Shown: piece after piece, positions 34,293 through 42,285 of the stretch | Layout: each line of letters begins with the position of its first letter | Position numbering within the stretch: position 1 is the stretch's first letter | DNA from: Oscillospiraceae bacterium | GTDB taxonomy: Bacteria > Bacillota > Clostridia > Oscillospirales > Oscillospiraceae | DNA length: 58,617 nucleotides | NCBI GenBank assembly: GCA_017538965.1 | Contig: JAFYHU010000060.1 | Span: 1 to 58,617 of the forward strand | Direction of reading: 5' to 3' | Position numbers and translations under genes: made by a program | The notes under the pieces: generated by a model | The model's input: the letters and a program-made list of their open reading frames with translations, nothing else | What the model was told of the DNA's origin: nothing | Database searches by the model: none

Positions 34293-34919
34293 TTACTTGC
34301 TGAAAATGCGCAGAATCGCTTCCTGCAGCGCGCCTTCCTCTGCGCCTGTAATCCGCTCGGTATGGAAGATAAAAGCCTGGATCTTCCGCATGCGCTCCTC
34401 TGGGCTTCGGTCTTCCAGCTCGTCAAAGGCGACATTCGAATAGATCATCACCATCTCTGCCGCCTCTTCGGGATAGGGCGTATGGAAAATGCCCTCCCGG
34501 CAGCCTTCCTCGATCAGGCCGCTCAGGATGGGTACAATCCCGCGGATCATCCCCTCCTGCATCTTTTGATGAAGCAGGGCGTTCTGGGGCTTGTGCACCT
34601 GAATCATGACTTCCTCGCCGAGGCGCGAATCGACATTCAGCGCCATGATCGAGCCGGTCAGGCGGTCCAGCAGCGGGATTCGCCGATCGGCGGCGATCGC
34701 GCCGGCCTGCCGCATCAGCGTGCCGGTGATCCTGTCGATGACAGCATCCAGAATGTCTTCCTTGGACTTGAAATGATGGTACAGCGTTCCGCGGGCAATT
34801 CCGATTTCGTTGATAATATCGTTCGTGCTGGTTTGATCAAAACCCTTGCTTGCAAAAAGCTGTTCCGCCACGTCCAGAATCTCGTTTTTTCTCTCTTCCG
34901 CCGATTTTACGACTCTCAT
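34293..34919 (-). CDS. TetR/AcrR-family transcriptional repressor
   Basis: A 208-residue regulator. Residues 8-55 form the TetR helix-turn-helix (RKNEILDVAEQLFASKGF, then IARGTLYHHFKSKEDIL); the rest is the ligand domain. ATG 34919. A 15-bp-arm perfect palindrome covers its own transcription start, and the same core lies before the MFS gene, so it should repress itself and the exporter operon. The inducer is presumably an exported drug or host compound. Confidence 0.93.
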   Translation of the reverse strand: MRVVKSAEERKNEILDVAEQLFASKGFDQTSTNDIINEIGIARGTLYHHFKSKEDILDAVIDRITGTLMRQAGAIAADRRIPLLDRLTGSIMALNVDSRLGEEVMIQVHKPQNALLHQKMQEGMIRGIVPILSGLIEEGCREGIFHTPYPEEAAEMVMIYSNVAFDELEDRSPEERMRKIQAFIFHTERITGAEEGALQEAILRIFSK

Positions 34920-34941
34920 GCAAAATCCCTTCTTCCGATGC

Positions 34942-34972
34942 CTCAGCGACCGACAGGCTGTCGGTCGCTGAG
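34942..34972. promoter_or_regulatory. TetR autoregulatory operator
   Basis: Perfect palindrome CTCAGCGACCGACAG-G-CTGTCGGTCGCTGAG, directly downstream of the tetR -10 box and spanning the expected transcription start. It shares GACCG-N9-CGGTC with the site before the MFS gene. Confidence 0.8.
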
Positions 34973-35001
34973 ATCATAACACAAGCCGAAGGATTTGTAA
35001 A
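34973..35001 (-). promoter_or_regulatory. tetR promoter
   Basis: TTTACA (35001-34996), 17 bases, TATGAT (34978-34973), with the operator palindrome beginning at the next base. Confidence 0.78.
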
Positions 35002-35011
35002 GCCTATTTTT

Positions 35012-35048
35012 AAAAAACCCGTTCCCGGGGGATCCGGAAACGGGTTTT
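35012..35048 (-). terminator. Strong intrinsic terminator after nifJ
   Basis: A 15-bp stem (35014-35028 with 35034-35048, one G-U pair) followed on the minus strand by TTTTTTA. Confidence 0.9.
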
Positions 35049-35071
35049 GTGTCGGCTGGTGCGCAGGGTTT

Positions 35072-38000
35072 TTACTCGGCTGCCAGTTTCTTGTACTTGG
35101 CGTAGCGGCGGGCGGTGAACTCCTCCGCCTCGGCGAAGAGCTGTTCGGCGCGCTCGGGGAAGGTGCGGGTCAGCGACGAGAAGCGGACCTCGCCCATCAT
35201 GTATTCGCGCAGCTTGCCGTTCGGCTCGCCCGAATCGAGCTGGAAGGGATTCTGTCCCTCTTCTTCCCGCTCCGGATTGTAGCGCCACAGCGGCCAGAAT
35301 CCGCATTCGGTCGCCGCCTTGCCCTCGTCCATGGCTTTGGACATCCCCTTCGAGAGGCCGTGGTTGATGCAGGGCGCATAGGCGATGACGATGGACGGGC
35401 CGTGCCACGCAGCCGCTTCCTTCAGGCACTTGATCGTGTGCTCGGGGTTGGCGCCGAGGTTGACCTGGGCGACATAGATATAGCCGTAGGAGGAGAGAAT
35501 CAGGCCCAGATCCTTCTTCGGGGTGGACTTGCCTGCCGCGGCAAACTGGACCGAGGCCCCGATCGGCGTCGCCTTGGAGGATTGTCCGCCGGTGTTGGCG
35601 TAGAGCTCGTTGTCGAGGACCAGGACATTGACATCCATGCCGGTCGCCAGAACATGGTCCAAACCGCCGTAGCCGATATCGTAGGCCCAGCCGTCGCCGC
35701 CGACCATCCAGATGGCCTTCTTGGTCAGGCTGTCCTGGCGGCTGCGCAGGAAGTCGATGTCGGCGCTGTCTTCCGCGGTCGCCGCGAGCGCCTCGCGCAC
35801 CGCGTCGGAGCGGGCTTCGGTCTTCTCACCGTCGTCGCCGTCGTCCAGCCAGGCCTGCAGGGCCGATTTCAGCTGTTCATCGGCAGTGCTTTCGATCACG
35901 TTCCGGGCATGCATCTTGCTCTGCTCGCGCATCTGCTCGGCCGAGAGGCTGATGCCGAGGGCGAACTCGGCGTTGTTCTCAAACAGCGAGTTCGAGAAGG
36001 CGGGACCGAAGCCGCGCTTCGTCACGGTCTGCGGGAAGGTCGGGGCGAAGAAGCCGTAGGCCTGCGAGCAGCCGGTGGCGTTGGCGGTATACATGCGGTC
36101 GCCGAAGAGCTGGGTCAGCAGCTTGATATACGGCGTCTCGCCGCAGCCGGGGCAGGCGCCCGAGAACTCGTACAGGGGCTGCTCGTACTGGCTTCCCTTG
36201 GCCGAGAATTTCGTCATCGGGTTTTTCTTCTCCGAGAGGGTCAGGCAGTAGTCCCAGTTCTTCTGCTCCTCGCGGACATCGTCGAGCGGGACCATGGTCA
36301 GGGCCTTCTCCTTGGCCGGGCAGACATTTACGCAGCTGCCGCAGCCCTGGCAGTCGAGCACGCCGACCTGGATGCGGTAGCGCAGACCCTCGAAGCCCTT
36401 GCCGAGAGCCGGCTTGGTCTCGCAGGACGCGGGCGCCGCTTCGGCCTCGGCCTCCGTGAACAGGAAGGGACGGATGGCCGCATGCGGGCAGACCAGCGAG
36501 CAGCGGTTGCAGCCGATGCACTTTGCGGGGTCCCAGACGGGAACCTTGTCGGCCACGCCGCGCTTTTCGTACCTGGCCATGGCGATGGGCATGACGCCGT
36601 CGGCATACTCGCTGAAGGAGCTGACCGGGATGTTGTCGCCGTCGGCGCGGTTCATCGGGATCAGGACCTTCTGTACGTAGCTCGGCAGGCTCGGATCGAC
36701 GGCCGGCTCTTCGTCCTTCAATTCGGCCCACTCGGCCGGGATCTCGATCTTCACCGCGTCGGTCAGACCGCGCTCAATGGCGGCCAGGTTCATGTTGACG
36801 ATTTTGTCGCCCTTCTTCGAGAAGGTCTTGATCGCCGCTTTCTTCATATAGTCTTCCGCTTCCGCGATGGGCAGGACGCCCGAGAGCTTGAAGAAGGCCG
36901 CCTGCAGCACGGTGCTGGTGCGGTTGCCGAGGCCGATCTCCTCCGCGATGCCGGTGGCGTCGATGGTGTAGAACTGCACCTTGCGCTCCGCCAGCAGCCG
37001 TTTGGCGCGGTTCGGCAGATTTCGGGCAAGCGTCTCGCCCTTCCAGTGGGTGTTCAGCAGGAAAATGCCGCCGGGCTTGACCTCATTGACGATGTCAAAG
37101 CTGTACATGTAGCTCTGCTTGTGGCAGGCGACAAAGTCGGCCATCGTGACATAGTAGGTCGAGCGGATCGGCTCGTGGCCGAAGCGCAGATGGCTGCGCG
37201 TCAGGCCGCCGGACTTCTTCGCGTCATACTGGAAATAGGCCTGAACATACTGGTCGGTGTTGTCGCCGATGATCTTGCAGGAGTTCTTGTTCGCGCCGAC
37301 GGTACCGTCTGAACCGAGGCCCCAGAACTTGCAGGAGATGATGCTCTTGCCGGCGGTGACGATGTTCTCGCCGACCGGGAGGGACAGATGGGTAACATCG
37401 TCGTTGATGCCGACGGTAAAGTGGTTTCTCTTCTCCCCCGCCATGTTGTCGAAGACGGCCTTGATCTGCGCCGGGGTCGTGTCCTTGGAGGAGAGTCCGT
37501 AGCGGCCGCCGAGGACCCGGATCGCGCGGCCGCTCTCCAGAATCGCCGTGCTGACATCTTCGTACAGCGGTTCGCCGAGGGAGCCGGGTTCCTTGGTGCG
37601 GTCAAGCGCAGTCAGGATTCTGCAGCTCGCGGGGATGGCCGCCAGCAGATGCTTCATCGAGAAGGGCCGATAGAGATGAACCTGAATCAGGCCGACCTTC
37701 TCGCCGCGCTCGTTCAGCCAGTCCACAACTTCGCGGGCAGCCTCGCAGACCGAGCCCATGGCCACGATGACGCGCTCGGCGTCGGGCGCGCCGAAGTAAT
37801 TGAAGAGTTTGTAATCGCGGCCGGTCAGGGCAGACATTTTTTCCATATACTCTTCCACGATGGCCGGGAAGGCAAAATAAGCCGGGTTCACGGCTTCGCG
37901 GTGCTGGAAGAAAATGTCGTCGTTCTCGCCGCTGTTGCGGATGGTCGGGTGCTCGGGGTTCAGGGAGCGGTCGCGGAACTTCTGCAGCTCGTCCCAGTCG

Positions 38001-38590
38001 ACCATGGCCTTCAGGTCTTCAAAGTCGAGCACCTCGATTTTCTGGATCTCGTGGCTGGTGCGGAAACCGTCAAAAAAGTGCTGCACCGGGATGTGTCCCT
38101 TGATTGCGCTCAGGTGTGCCACCGCGCCCATGTCCATGGCCTCCTGCACGCTGGACGAGGCGAGCTGGGCCCAGCCGATCTGGCGGCAGGCCATCACATC
38201 CGAATGGTCACCGAAAATGGACACCGATTCCGTTGCAACGCTGCGGGCGGCCACATGCATGACCGCGGGAAGCTGCAGGCCGGCAATGCGGTACATCGGC
38301 GGAATCATCAGCATCAGGCCCTGGGCCGAGGTATAGGTCGTCGCCAGCGATCCTGCCTCCAGTGCGCCCTGAATGCCGGCGCAGGCACCGGATTCGGCCT
38401 GCATCTCCATCAGGCGGACCTGGGAGTCAAAGATGTTTTTCATTCCGTGTGCGGACCATTCATCCACATGGTTCGCCATCGGGCTCGACGGGGTAATGGG
38501 ATAGATTGTCGCGACTTCGGTAAAGGCGTAGCTTGCGTAGGCGGCCGCTTCGTTGCCGTCCATGGATTTGAAAACTTTCTTGCCGGACAA
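35072..38590 (-). CDS. nifJ: Pyruvate:ferredoxin (flavodoxin) oxidoreductase
   Basis: Oxidises pyruvate with CoA to acetyl-CoA and CO2, reducing ferredoxin; a central anaerobic enzyme. About 1172 residues, the single-chain form. Visible are YPITPSSPMA, the CoA/domain II region, two [4Fe-4S] motifs (CIGCNRCSLVC and CQGCGSCVNVC) and the thiamine-diphosphate segment GGDGWAYDIGYGG...NTGGQSS. AAGGAGG abuts ATG 38599 with no spacer, so TTG 38590, nine bases further, is the likelier start and gives a usual N-terminus (SGKKVFKSMDGNEAAAY). Monocistronic, with its own promoter and terminator. Confidence 0.96.
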   Translation of the reverse strand: MSGKKVFKSMDGNEAAAYASYAFTEVATIYPITPSSPMANHVDEWSAHGMKNIFDSQVRLMEMQAESGACAGIQGALEAGSLATTYTSAQGLMLMIPPMYRIAGLQLPAVMHVAARSVATESVSIFGDHSDVMACRQIGWAQLASSSVQEAMDMGAVAHLSAIKGHIPVQHFFDGFRTSHEIQKIEVLDFEDLKAMVDWDELQKFRDRSLNPEHPTIRNSGENDDIFFQHREAVNPAYFAFPAIVEEYMEKMSALTGRDYKLFNYFGAPDAERVIVAMGSVCEAAREVVDWLNERGEKVGLIQVHLYRPFSMKHLLAAIPASCRILTALDRTKEPGSLGEPLYEDVSTAILESGRAIRVLGGRYGLSSKDTTPAQIKAVFDNMAGEKRNHFTVGINDDVTHLSLPVGENIVTAGKSIISCKFWGLGSDGTVGANKNSCKIIGDNTDQYVQAYFQYDAKKSGGLTRSHLRFGHEPIRSTYYVTMADFVACHKQSYMYSFDIVNEVKPGGIFLLNTHWKGETLARNLPNRAKRLLAERKVQFYTIDATGIAEEIGLGNRTSTVLQAAFFKLSGVLPIAEAEDYMKKAAIKTFSKKGDKIVNMNLAAIERGLTDAVKIEIPAEWAELKDEEPAVDPSLPSYVQKVLIPMNRADGDNIPVSSFSEYADGVMPIAMARYEKRGVADKVPVWDPAKCIGCNRCSLVCPHAAIRPFLFTEAEAEAAPASCETKPALGKGFEGLRYRIQVGVLDCQGCGSCVNVCPAKEKALTMVPLDDVREEQKNWDYCLTLSEKKNPMTKFSAKGSQYEQPLYEFSGACPGCGETPYIKLLTQLFGDRMYTANATGCSQAYGFFAPTFPQTVTKRGFGPAFSNSLFENNAEFALGISLSAEQMREQSKMHARNVIESTADEQLKSALQAWLDDGDDGEKTEARSDAVREALAATAEDSADIDFLRSRQDSLTKKAIWMVGGDGWAYDIGYGGLDHVLATGMDVNVLVLDNELYANTGGQSSKATPIGASVQFAAAGKSTPKKDLGLILSSYGYIYVAQVNLGANPEHTIKCLKEAAAWHGPSIVIAYAPCINHGLSKGMSKAMDEGKAATECGFWPLWRYNPEREEEGQNPFQLDSGEPNGKLREYMMGEVRFSSLTRTFPERAEQLFAEAEEFTARRYAKYKKLAAE

Positions 38591-38623
38591 GAGTGTCATC
38601 CTCCTTGTGTTGTTGGTTTTCGG

Positions 38624-38643
38624 AAGTTTCGTTTGTGAAACTT
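38624..38643. promoter_or_regulatory. Inverted repeat in the nifJ leader
   Basis: AAGTTTC-N6-GAAACTT lies just downstream of the expected nifJ transcription start (near 38648). It could be a repressor site or a leader hairpin. Confidence 0.4.
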
Positions 38644-38655
38644 TTGCTTATCTTT

Positions 38656-38684
38656 ATTTTACTCTTTTCTGCGCAGAACTTCAA
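38656..38684 (-). promoter_or_regulatory. nifJ promoter
   Basis: TTGAAG (38684-38679), 17 bases, TAAAAT (38661-38656). Confidence 0.6.
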
Positions 38685-38764
38685 CGGGTTCCTTCCAAAA
38701 AAAATACGCCGGCCGTATGGCATGCGGAATGCTTTGCCTATGGCGGCATCGCGGCTGTCCGTTC

Positions 38765-38793
38765 TTTACAATTGCCGGCGGCTGTGATAGGAT
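38765..38793 (+). promoter_or_regulatory. trmO promoter
   Basis: TTTACA (38765-38770), 17 bases, TAGGAT (38788-38793), with a TG at the extended -10 position. Confidence 0.6.
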
Positions 38794-38822
38794 TCTGAAA
38801 ACGGTGAAACGGAGATGAGGCC

Positions 38823-39506
38823 ATGTCACAGGAGCTTCTGATTACCCCGATTGCAAGCATACGAACCGAGTTTCCTTCCAAGTTCGGCATTCCGCGCCAG
38901 GCCGGGCTGGCGGAGGATCTCCGCGGGAAAATCGTCTTCGAACCCGCCTTCCGGGTCGACGAGGCCCTGCGCGGCCTTGAGGATTTTTCCCACATCTGGC
39001 TGATCTGGGGCTTTTCCGAAAACCGGGACCGCGCCTGGACGCCGACCGTCCGGCCGCCGCGTCTCGGCGGCAACACGCGCCTCGGGGTCTTTGCCACGCG
39101 CTCGCCCTTCCGCCCGAACGGGCTGGGGCTTTCCTGCATGCGCCTGCTCGGTCTGCAGAAGGAAGCCGGGCTCGGAACCTGTCTGCTGGTCGCCGGAGCC
39201 GATCTGATGGACGGGACTCCTATTTACGATATCAAGCCCTATCTTCCCTATGCCGACTGCCGGACGGATGCCGCCGGCGGCTTTGCAAAGGCGCTTCCCG
39301 AGCAGCTCTCGGTCCGGATTCCGCCGGAATTGGAAGAAAAAATCCCCGCGGAAAAGCGGGCAGCGCTCAGGGAAGTGCTCGCTCAGGATCCGCGGCCCTC
39401 GTACCAGGAGGATCCGGAGCGGGTCTACGGCATGTCCTTTGCCGGTCTGGAAATTCGCTTCCGGGTCGAAAACCGCCGCCTCCTGGTGGTGGCGGCGGAC
39501 AGGTGA
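38823..39506 (+). CDS. trmO: tRNA (N6-threonylcarbamoyladenosine37-N6)-methyltransferase TrmO
   Basis: SAM-dependent TrmO (TsaA) methylates t6A37 of tRNA-Thr. 227 residues with the beta-barrel TrmO domain: FGIPRQAGL, FSHIWLIWGF, VFATRSPFRPNGLGLS and MDGTPIYDIKPYLPYAD are all diagnostic. ATG 38823 follows GAGATGAGG. It stands alone, 16 bases before the convergent methyltransferase gene. Confidence 0.94.
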   Translation: MSQELLITPIASIRTEFPSKFGIPRQAGLAEDLRGKIVFEPAFRVDEALRGLEDFSHIWLIWGFSENRDRAWTPTVRPPRLGGNTRLGVFATRSPFRPNGLGLSCMRLLGLQKEAGLGTCLLVAGADLMDGTPIYDIKPYLPYADCRTDAAGGFAKALPEQLSVRIPPELEEKIPAEKRAALREVLAQDPRPSYQEDPERVYGMSFAGLEIRFRVENRRLLVVAADR

Positions 39507-39522
39507 TCCGGGGGTTTCTCCT

Positions 39523-40368
39523 TCAGGGCTTTCGCAGCACAACGCTGCCGTGAAGATCGCAGATCGGCATCGGCAGCAGCTGTTTCTCTCTGCAGAATTC
39601 GCGGACGGCCTTGCCCGCGCCGGAAAACTGGGTGCTGTTCACATCGTGAACGAGCAGCACGCCGCCCGGAGAGAGCCGTTCCCAGAAGAGCGGCAGTGCC
39701 GCCGCCGTAGGCGCATACAGATCCGCGTCGATCGAAACAAAGGCAAAAACCCTTTCCCTGCAGGGAGCAAAAGTTTCCGGGAAATATCCCCTGTGAAACA
39801 CGACCCGCTCTTTGCAGGGAAAGCGTTTTTTTACCAGCGCTTCCGCCGTTTCCGCAAAGTCCCCCGCCTTTGCCCGGGACAGCCCCTGCGCGCGTTCGAT
39901 CTCCAGGTCCTTCTCCGGAAAGCCCTCAAAGGTATCGAAGAGATGGATGGTTCTGTCCGGGAAGGCCGCATGGATCAGGACGGCAAAATCGCCGCGGAAC
40001 ACCCCCAGCTCCGCCACGTCGCCGGGGATATTCTCCTCCCGGATCTGCTCCGCGAGCAGGCGCATGGTCGCCGCGCGGGCGTCAAAGGTCCGCAGGGCGT
40101 CCGGCCGCAGGATCGTTCCGGCGAAGCCCAGCTCGCGAATTTGTTTTTCCATCTGCCCGGCGCGCTCTTCGTCCAGCACGCAGAGGCAGACACAGTCCGG
40201 AGCAGAGCGCAGACCCTCCTGCGGCGAAACGACGGGAATACCGGCCAGCGTGCTGCCCCATTTGCCCGCGGCGTTGTCCGCAAAGCATGCGACCCTGCAG
40301 TCCGGACCCATCAGGCGGGAAACCATGGCGCCGATCTGCCCGGCGCCGAAGAGAACCACGGTTTTCAT
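39523..40368 (-). CDS. TylF/MycF-like O-methyltransferase with an N-terminal Rossmann domain
   Basis: 281 residues from ATG 40368 after AAGGAG (a longer start 8 codons upstream has no ribosome site). The first 90 residues form a nucleotide-binding fold (VVLFGAGQIGAMVSRL) seen in sugar-modifying fusions. From about 105 the TylF-type SAM methyltransferase follows (VAELGVFRGDFAVLI, HLFDTFEGFP, VSIDADLYAPT, VLLVHDVN). It probably methylates a glycan or secondary-metabolite hydroxyl. It is isolated, divergent from the ECF gene. Confidence 0.83.
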   Translation of the reverse strand: MKTVVLFGAGQIGAMVSRLMGPDCRVACFADNAAGKWGSTLAGIPVVSPQEGLRSAPDCVCLCVLDEERAGQMEKQIRELGFAGTILRPDALRTFDARAATMRLLAEQIREENIPGDVAELGVFRGDFAVLIHAAFPDRTIHLFDTFEGFPEKDLEIERAQGLSRAKAGDFAETAEALVKKRFPCKERVVFHRGYFPETFAPCRERVFAFVSIDADLYAPTAAALPLFWERLSPGGVLLVHDVNSTQFSGAGKAVREFCREKQLLPMPICDLHGSVVLRKP

Positions 40369-40397
40369 TCGGATAGCTCCTTTTTCTGGCATGCGAT

Positions 40398-40443
40398 TAT
40401 AGCGCCAAACTGGCTATTTTCTTATGGTCAGTTTGGTGCTATA
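40398..40443. promoter_or_regulatory. Long inverted repeat overlapping the ECF S-component promoter
   Basis: TATAGCGCCAAACTG and CAGTTTGGTGCTATA (one mismatch in 15) are separated by 16 bases. The right arm overlaps an extended -10 box, TGC-TATATT (40437-40445). Each arm also forms a partial palindrome of its own. This is a repressor-type site between the divergent methyltransferase and ECF genes; I do not recognise the regulator. Confidence 0.7.
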
Positions 40444-40500
40444 TTCCTCTCATCCCTTCCTGATCGGGTTTGGGTAATCCTCGGAAAAGGACGCGAACAC

Positions 40501-41103
40501 ATGGAACATAAACGGGTATTGCAGCTGACCCAGTGCGCGCTGATTGCCGCGCTGGCCTATGTCGGCTTTCAGTTTCTCCGCATCGACATCCCCGTCGGAA
40601 CCGAGCGTACCGCCATTCATCTGGGCAACACCTTTGTGGTGCTCGGCGCGCTGCTGCTCGGCGGCTGGGGCGGTTTTGCCGGCGCGCTCGGCCTGACGCT
40701 GGCCGATCTCACCAGCGGCTATCTCACCAGCGCGCCGAAGACCTTTCTGCTGAAGCTGGTCATCGGGCTCATTACCACGCTGGTCTCGCGGAAGCTCTTT
40801 CATATCGAAAAGGAAGCCGGCGTGAAAGCGCAGGCCAAGATTGCGCTGCTCTCTTCGCTTGCCGCGCTCGGCCTGAACGTCGTGCTGGATCCGCTGTTCG
40901 GATACTTCTACAAGGCCTACATTTTCGGGATCCCGCAGGATCTTTCCGCCGCGCTTGCCAAGATCGGCTCGGCGACCACGCTGGTCAACGCCGTCGCCTC
41001 GACGGTGCTGGTGTTTGTCCTCTGGCCGTCGCTGTACACGGCCCTTTCCAAGACCGACAAGCTCCCCTGGAAACCCGACGCGGAATCGGAAAATCCGGAA
41101 TAA
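40501..41103 (+). CDS. ECF transporter S component
   Basis: A 200-residue substrate-capture membrane protein of an energy-coupling-factor vitamin importer (about six helices). ATG 40501 follows AAAAGGA. The segments QLTQCALIAALAYVGF and GNTFVVLGALLLGGWGGFAGALG...ADL are typical of the DUF1393/RibU-PdxU-like group. The EcfA/EcfT energising module is not in the window, so it would use a shared one. The substrate, probably a B vitamin or related cofactor, is unassigned, and the operator upstream is the best clue. Confidence 0.85.
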   Translation: MEHKRVLQLTQCALIAALAYVGFQFLRIDIPVGTERTAIHLGNTFVVLGALLLGGWGGFAGALGLTLADLTSGYLTSAPKTFLLKLVIGLITTLVSRKLFHIEKEAGVKAQAKIALLSSLAALGLNVVLDPLFGYFYKAYIFGIPQDLSAALAKIGSATTLVNAVASTVLVFVLWPSLYTALSKTDKLPWKPDAESENPE

Positions 41104-41125
41104 GCAGCGGATTCTCAGAACTCGG

Positions 41126-41165
41126 AAAGCGGTTCAGCCTTCGAAGCTGAACCGCTTTGATTTTG
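41126..41165 (+). terminator. Terminator after the ECF gene
   Basis: The 13-bp stem AAAGCGGTTCAGC with GCTGAACCGCTTT (41126-41138 and 41146-41158) is followed by GATTTTG. The rest of 41166-41300 contains nothing I can identify. Confidence 0.85.
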
Positions 41166-41300
41166 TGCTTGGCGATACGCTTCTCTGTCTTGCTGCGATT
41201 TCCTTTCCTTTTTACCCTATTCCCCGGGAATAGTCAAGAGCATTCTCTTTCGGGCCTCCGTGCCGTTCCGGATGCCGGATGAAAAAAGCGGTTGATGCGA

Positions 41301-41329
41301 TTTACAAAGTAAAGCGAATCGGTTATACT
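41301..41329 (+). promoter_or_regulatory. Promoter of the molybdenum-hydroxylase maturation operon
   Basis: TTTACA (41301-41306), 17 bases, TATACT (41324-41329); start near 41336. No molybdenum-cofactor riboswitch or obvious operator lies between it and ATG 41362. Confidence 0.75.
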
Positions 41330-41361
41330 GGGTCCTGTGAGGAAAAGGAGCGTGAGACACC

Positions 41362-42285
41362 ATGACAACTGCTGCGCTGATCGTAGCCGCGGGAATGTCC
41401 TCCCGGATGGGAGATTTCAAGCCCATGCTGAACATCGGTTCGATCTCCATCGCCCAGCGGGTGGTAGCCACCTTCCGGCAGGCGGGGGTGGAGAAGATCG
41501 TCATGATCACCGGCTACAACGCGGTCATGCTGGAAAAGCATCTGGCCGGCAACGGCATCGTATTCCTGCGCAACGAGGAATACGAGACTACCCAGATGTT
41601 TGATTCGGTCTGCATCGGGCTGCGCTACCTGCGCGACAAATGCAGCCGTCTGCTCTTCACGCCGGTGGATATCCCGCTCTTTACCGCCGCCACGGTACGG
41701 ACGCTGCTGGAGACCGATGCTCCGCTCGCCAGCCCCTCCGCCGAAGGCAGACTGGGGCATCCCACGCTGATTTCCGCTTCGCTGATCGACCGCATTCTTG
41801 CCGATTCCGGCGACCAGGGTCTGCGCGGCGCGCTCGATCGCTGCGGAGCCGAAATGCTCGCGGTTCCGGTGGAGGATCTGGGCGTTCTGCACGATGCGGA
41901 TACGCCCGAAGATTACCGGGCCCTGCTGCATTATCACAACGAACAGCTGGTGCGTCCGGTGCTCAGCATCTCGCTGGCACGCGAGAAGGTGTTCTTTGAC
42001 GCCCGGACGGCCATGCTGCTCCGCCTCGTGGATGAAACCGCGTCGGTCCGCTGTGCCTGTCTGCGCATGCAGATGTCCTATTCCAGCGGATGGAATGTCA
42101 TCCGCAGGCTGGAAAGTCAGCTCAACCGTACCCTGATTGAGCGCAGCCAGGGGGGAGCCGGCGGCGGCAAAAGCGCGCTGACCGCCTACGGAAAAGAGCT
42201 TCTGTCCCGCTTTGATGCCTATTCCGAAGCCCTGCGGAAGACAGCCGACGAGCTCTTTGAAGCTTCTTTCGAGGATATTTTCTGA
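41362..42285 (+). CDS. MocA-like nucleotidyltransferase fused to a ModE-type DNA-binding domain
   Basis: 307 residues. The first 190 form a MobA/MocA-like NTP transferase (VAAGMSSRMGDFKPMLNIG; FTPVDIPLF; GHPTLIS), which by family would attach CMP to molybdopterin for hydroxylase-type enzymes. From about 200 a winged helix of the ModE/LysR type follows (KVFFDARTAMLLRLVDE...SSGWNVIRRLESQLNRTLI). ModE domains sense molybdate or regulate Mo genes. The gene overlaps the next by one base. ATG 41362 follows AAAGGAG. It resembles the DVU_1551-type family linked to aldehyde oxidoreductase maturation. Confidence 0.88.
   Translation: MTTAALIVAAGMSSRMGDFKPMLNIGSISIAQRVVATFRQAGVEKIVMITGYNAVMLEKHLAGNGIVFLRNEEYETTQMFDSVCIGLRYLRDKCSRLLFTPVDIPLFTAATVRTLLETDAPLASPSAEGRLGHPTLISASLIDRILADSGDQGLRGALDRCGAEMLAVPVEDLGVLHDADTPEDYRALLHYHNEQLVRPVLSISLAREKVFFDARTAMLLRLVDETASVRCACLRMQMSYSSGWNVIRRLESQLNRTLIERSQGGAGGGKSALTAYGKELLSRFDAYSEALRKTADELFEASFEDIF

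Noticed and set aside
41330-41361. Molybdenum-cofactor riboswitch before the MocA-ModE gene
   Set aside because: The leader is only about 25 bases, too short to hold the motif.
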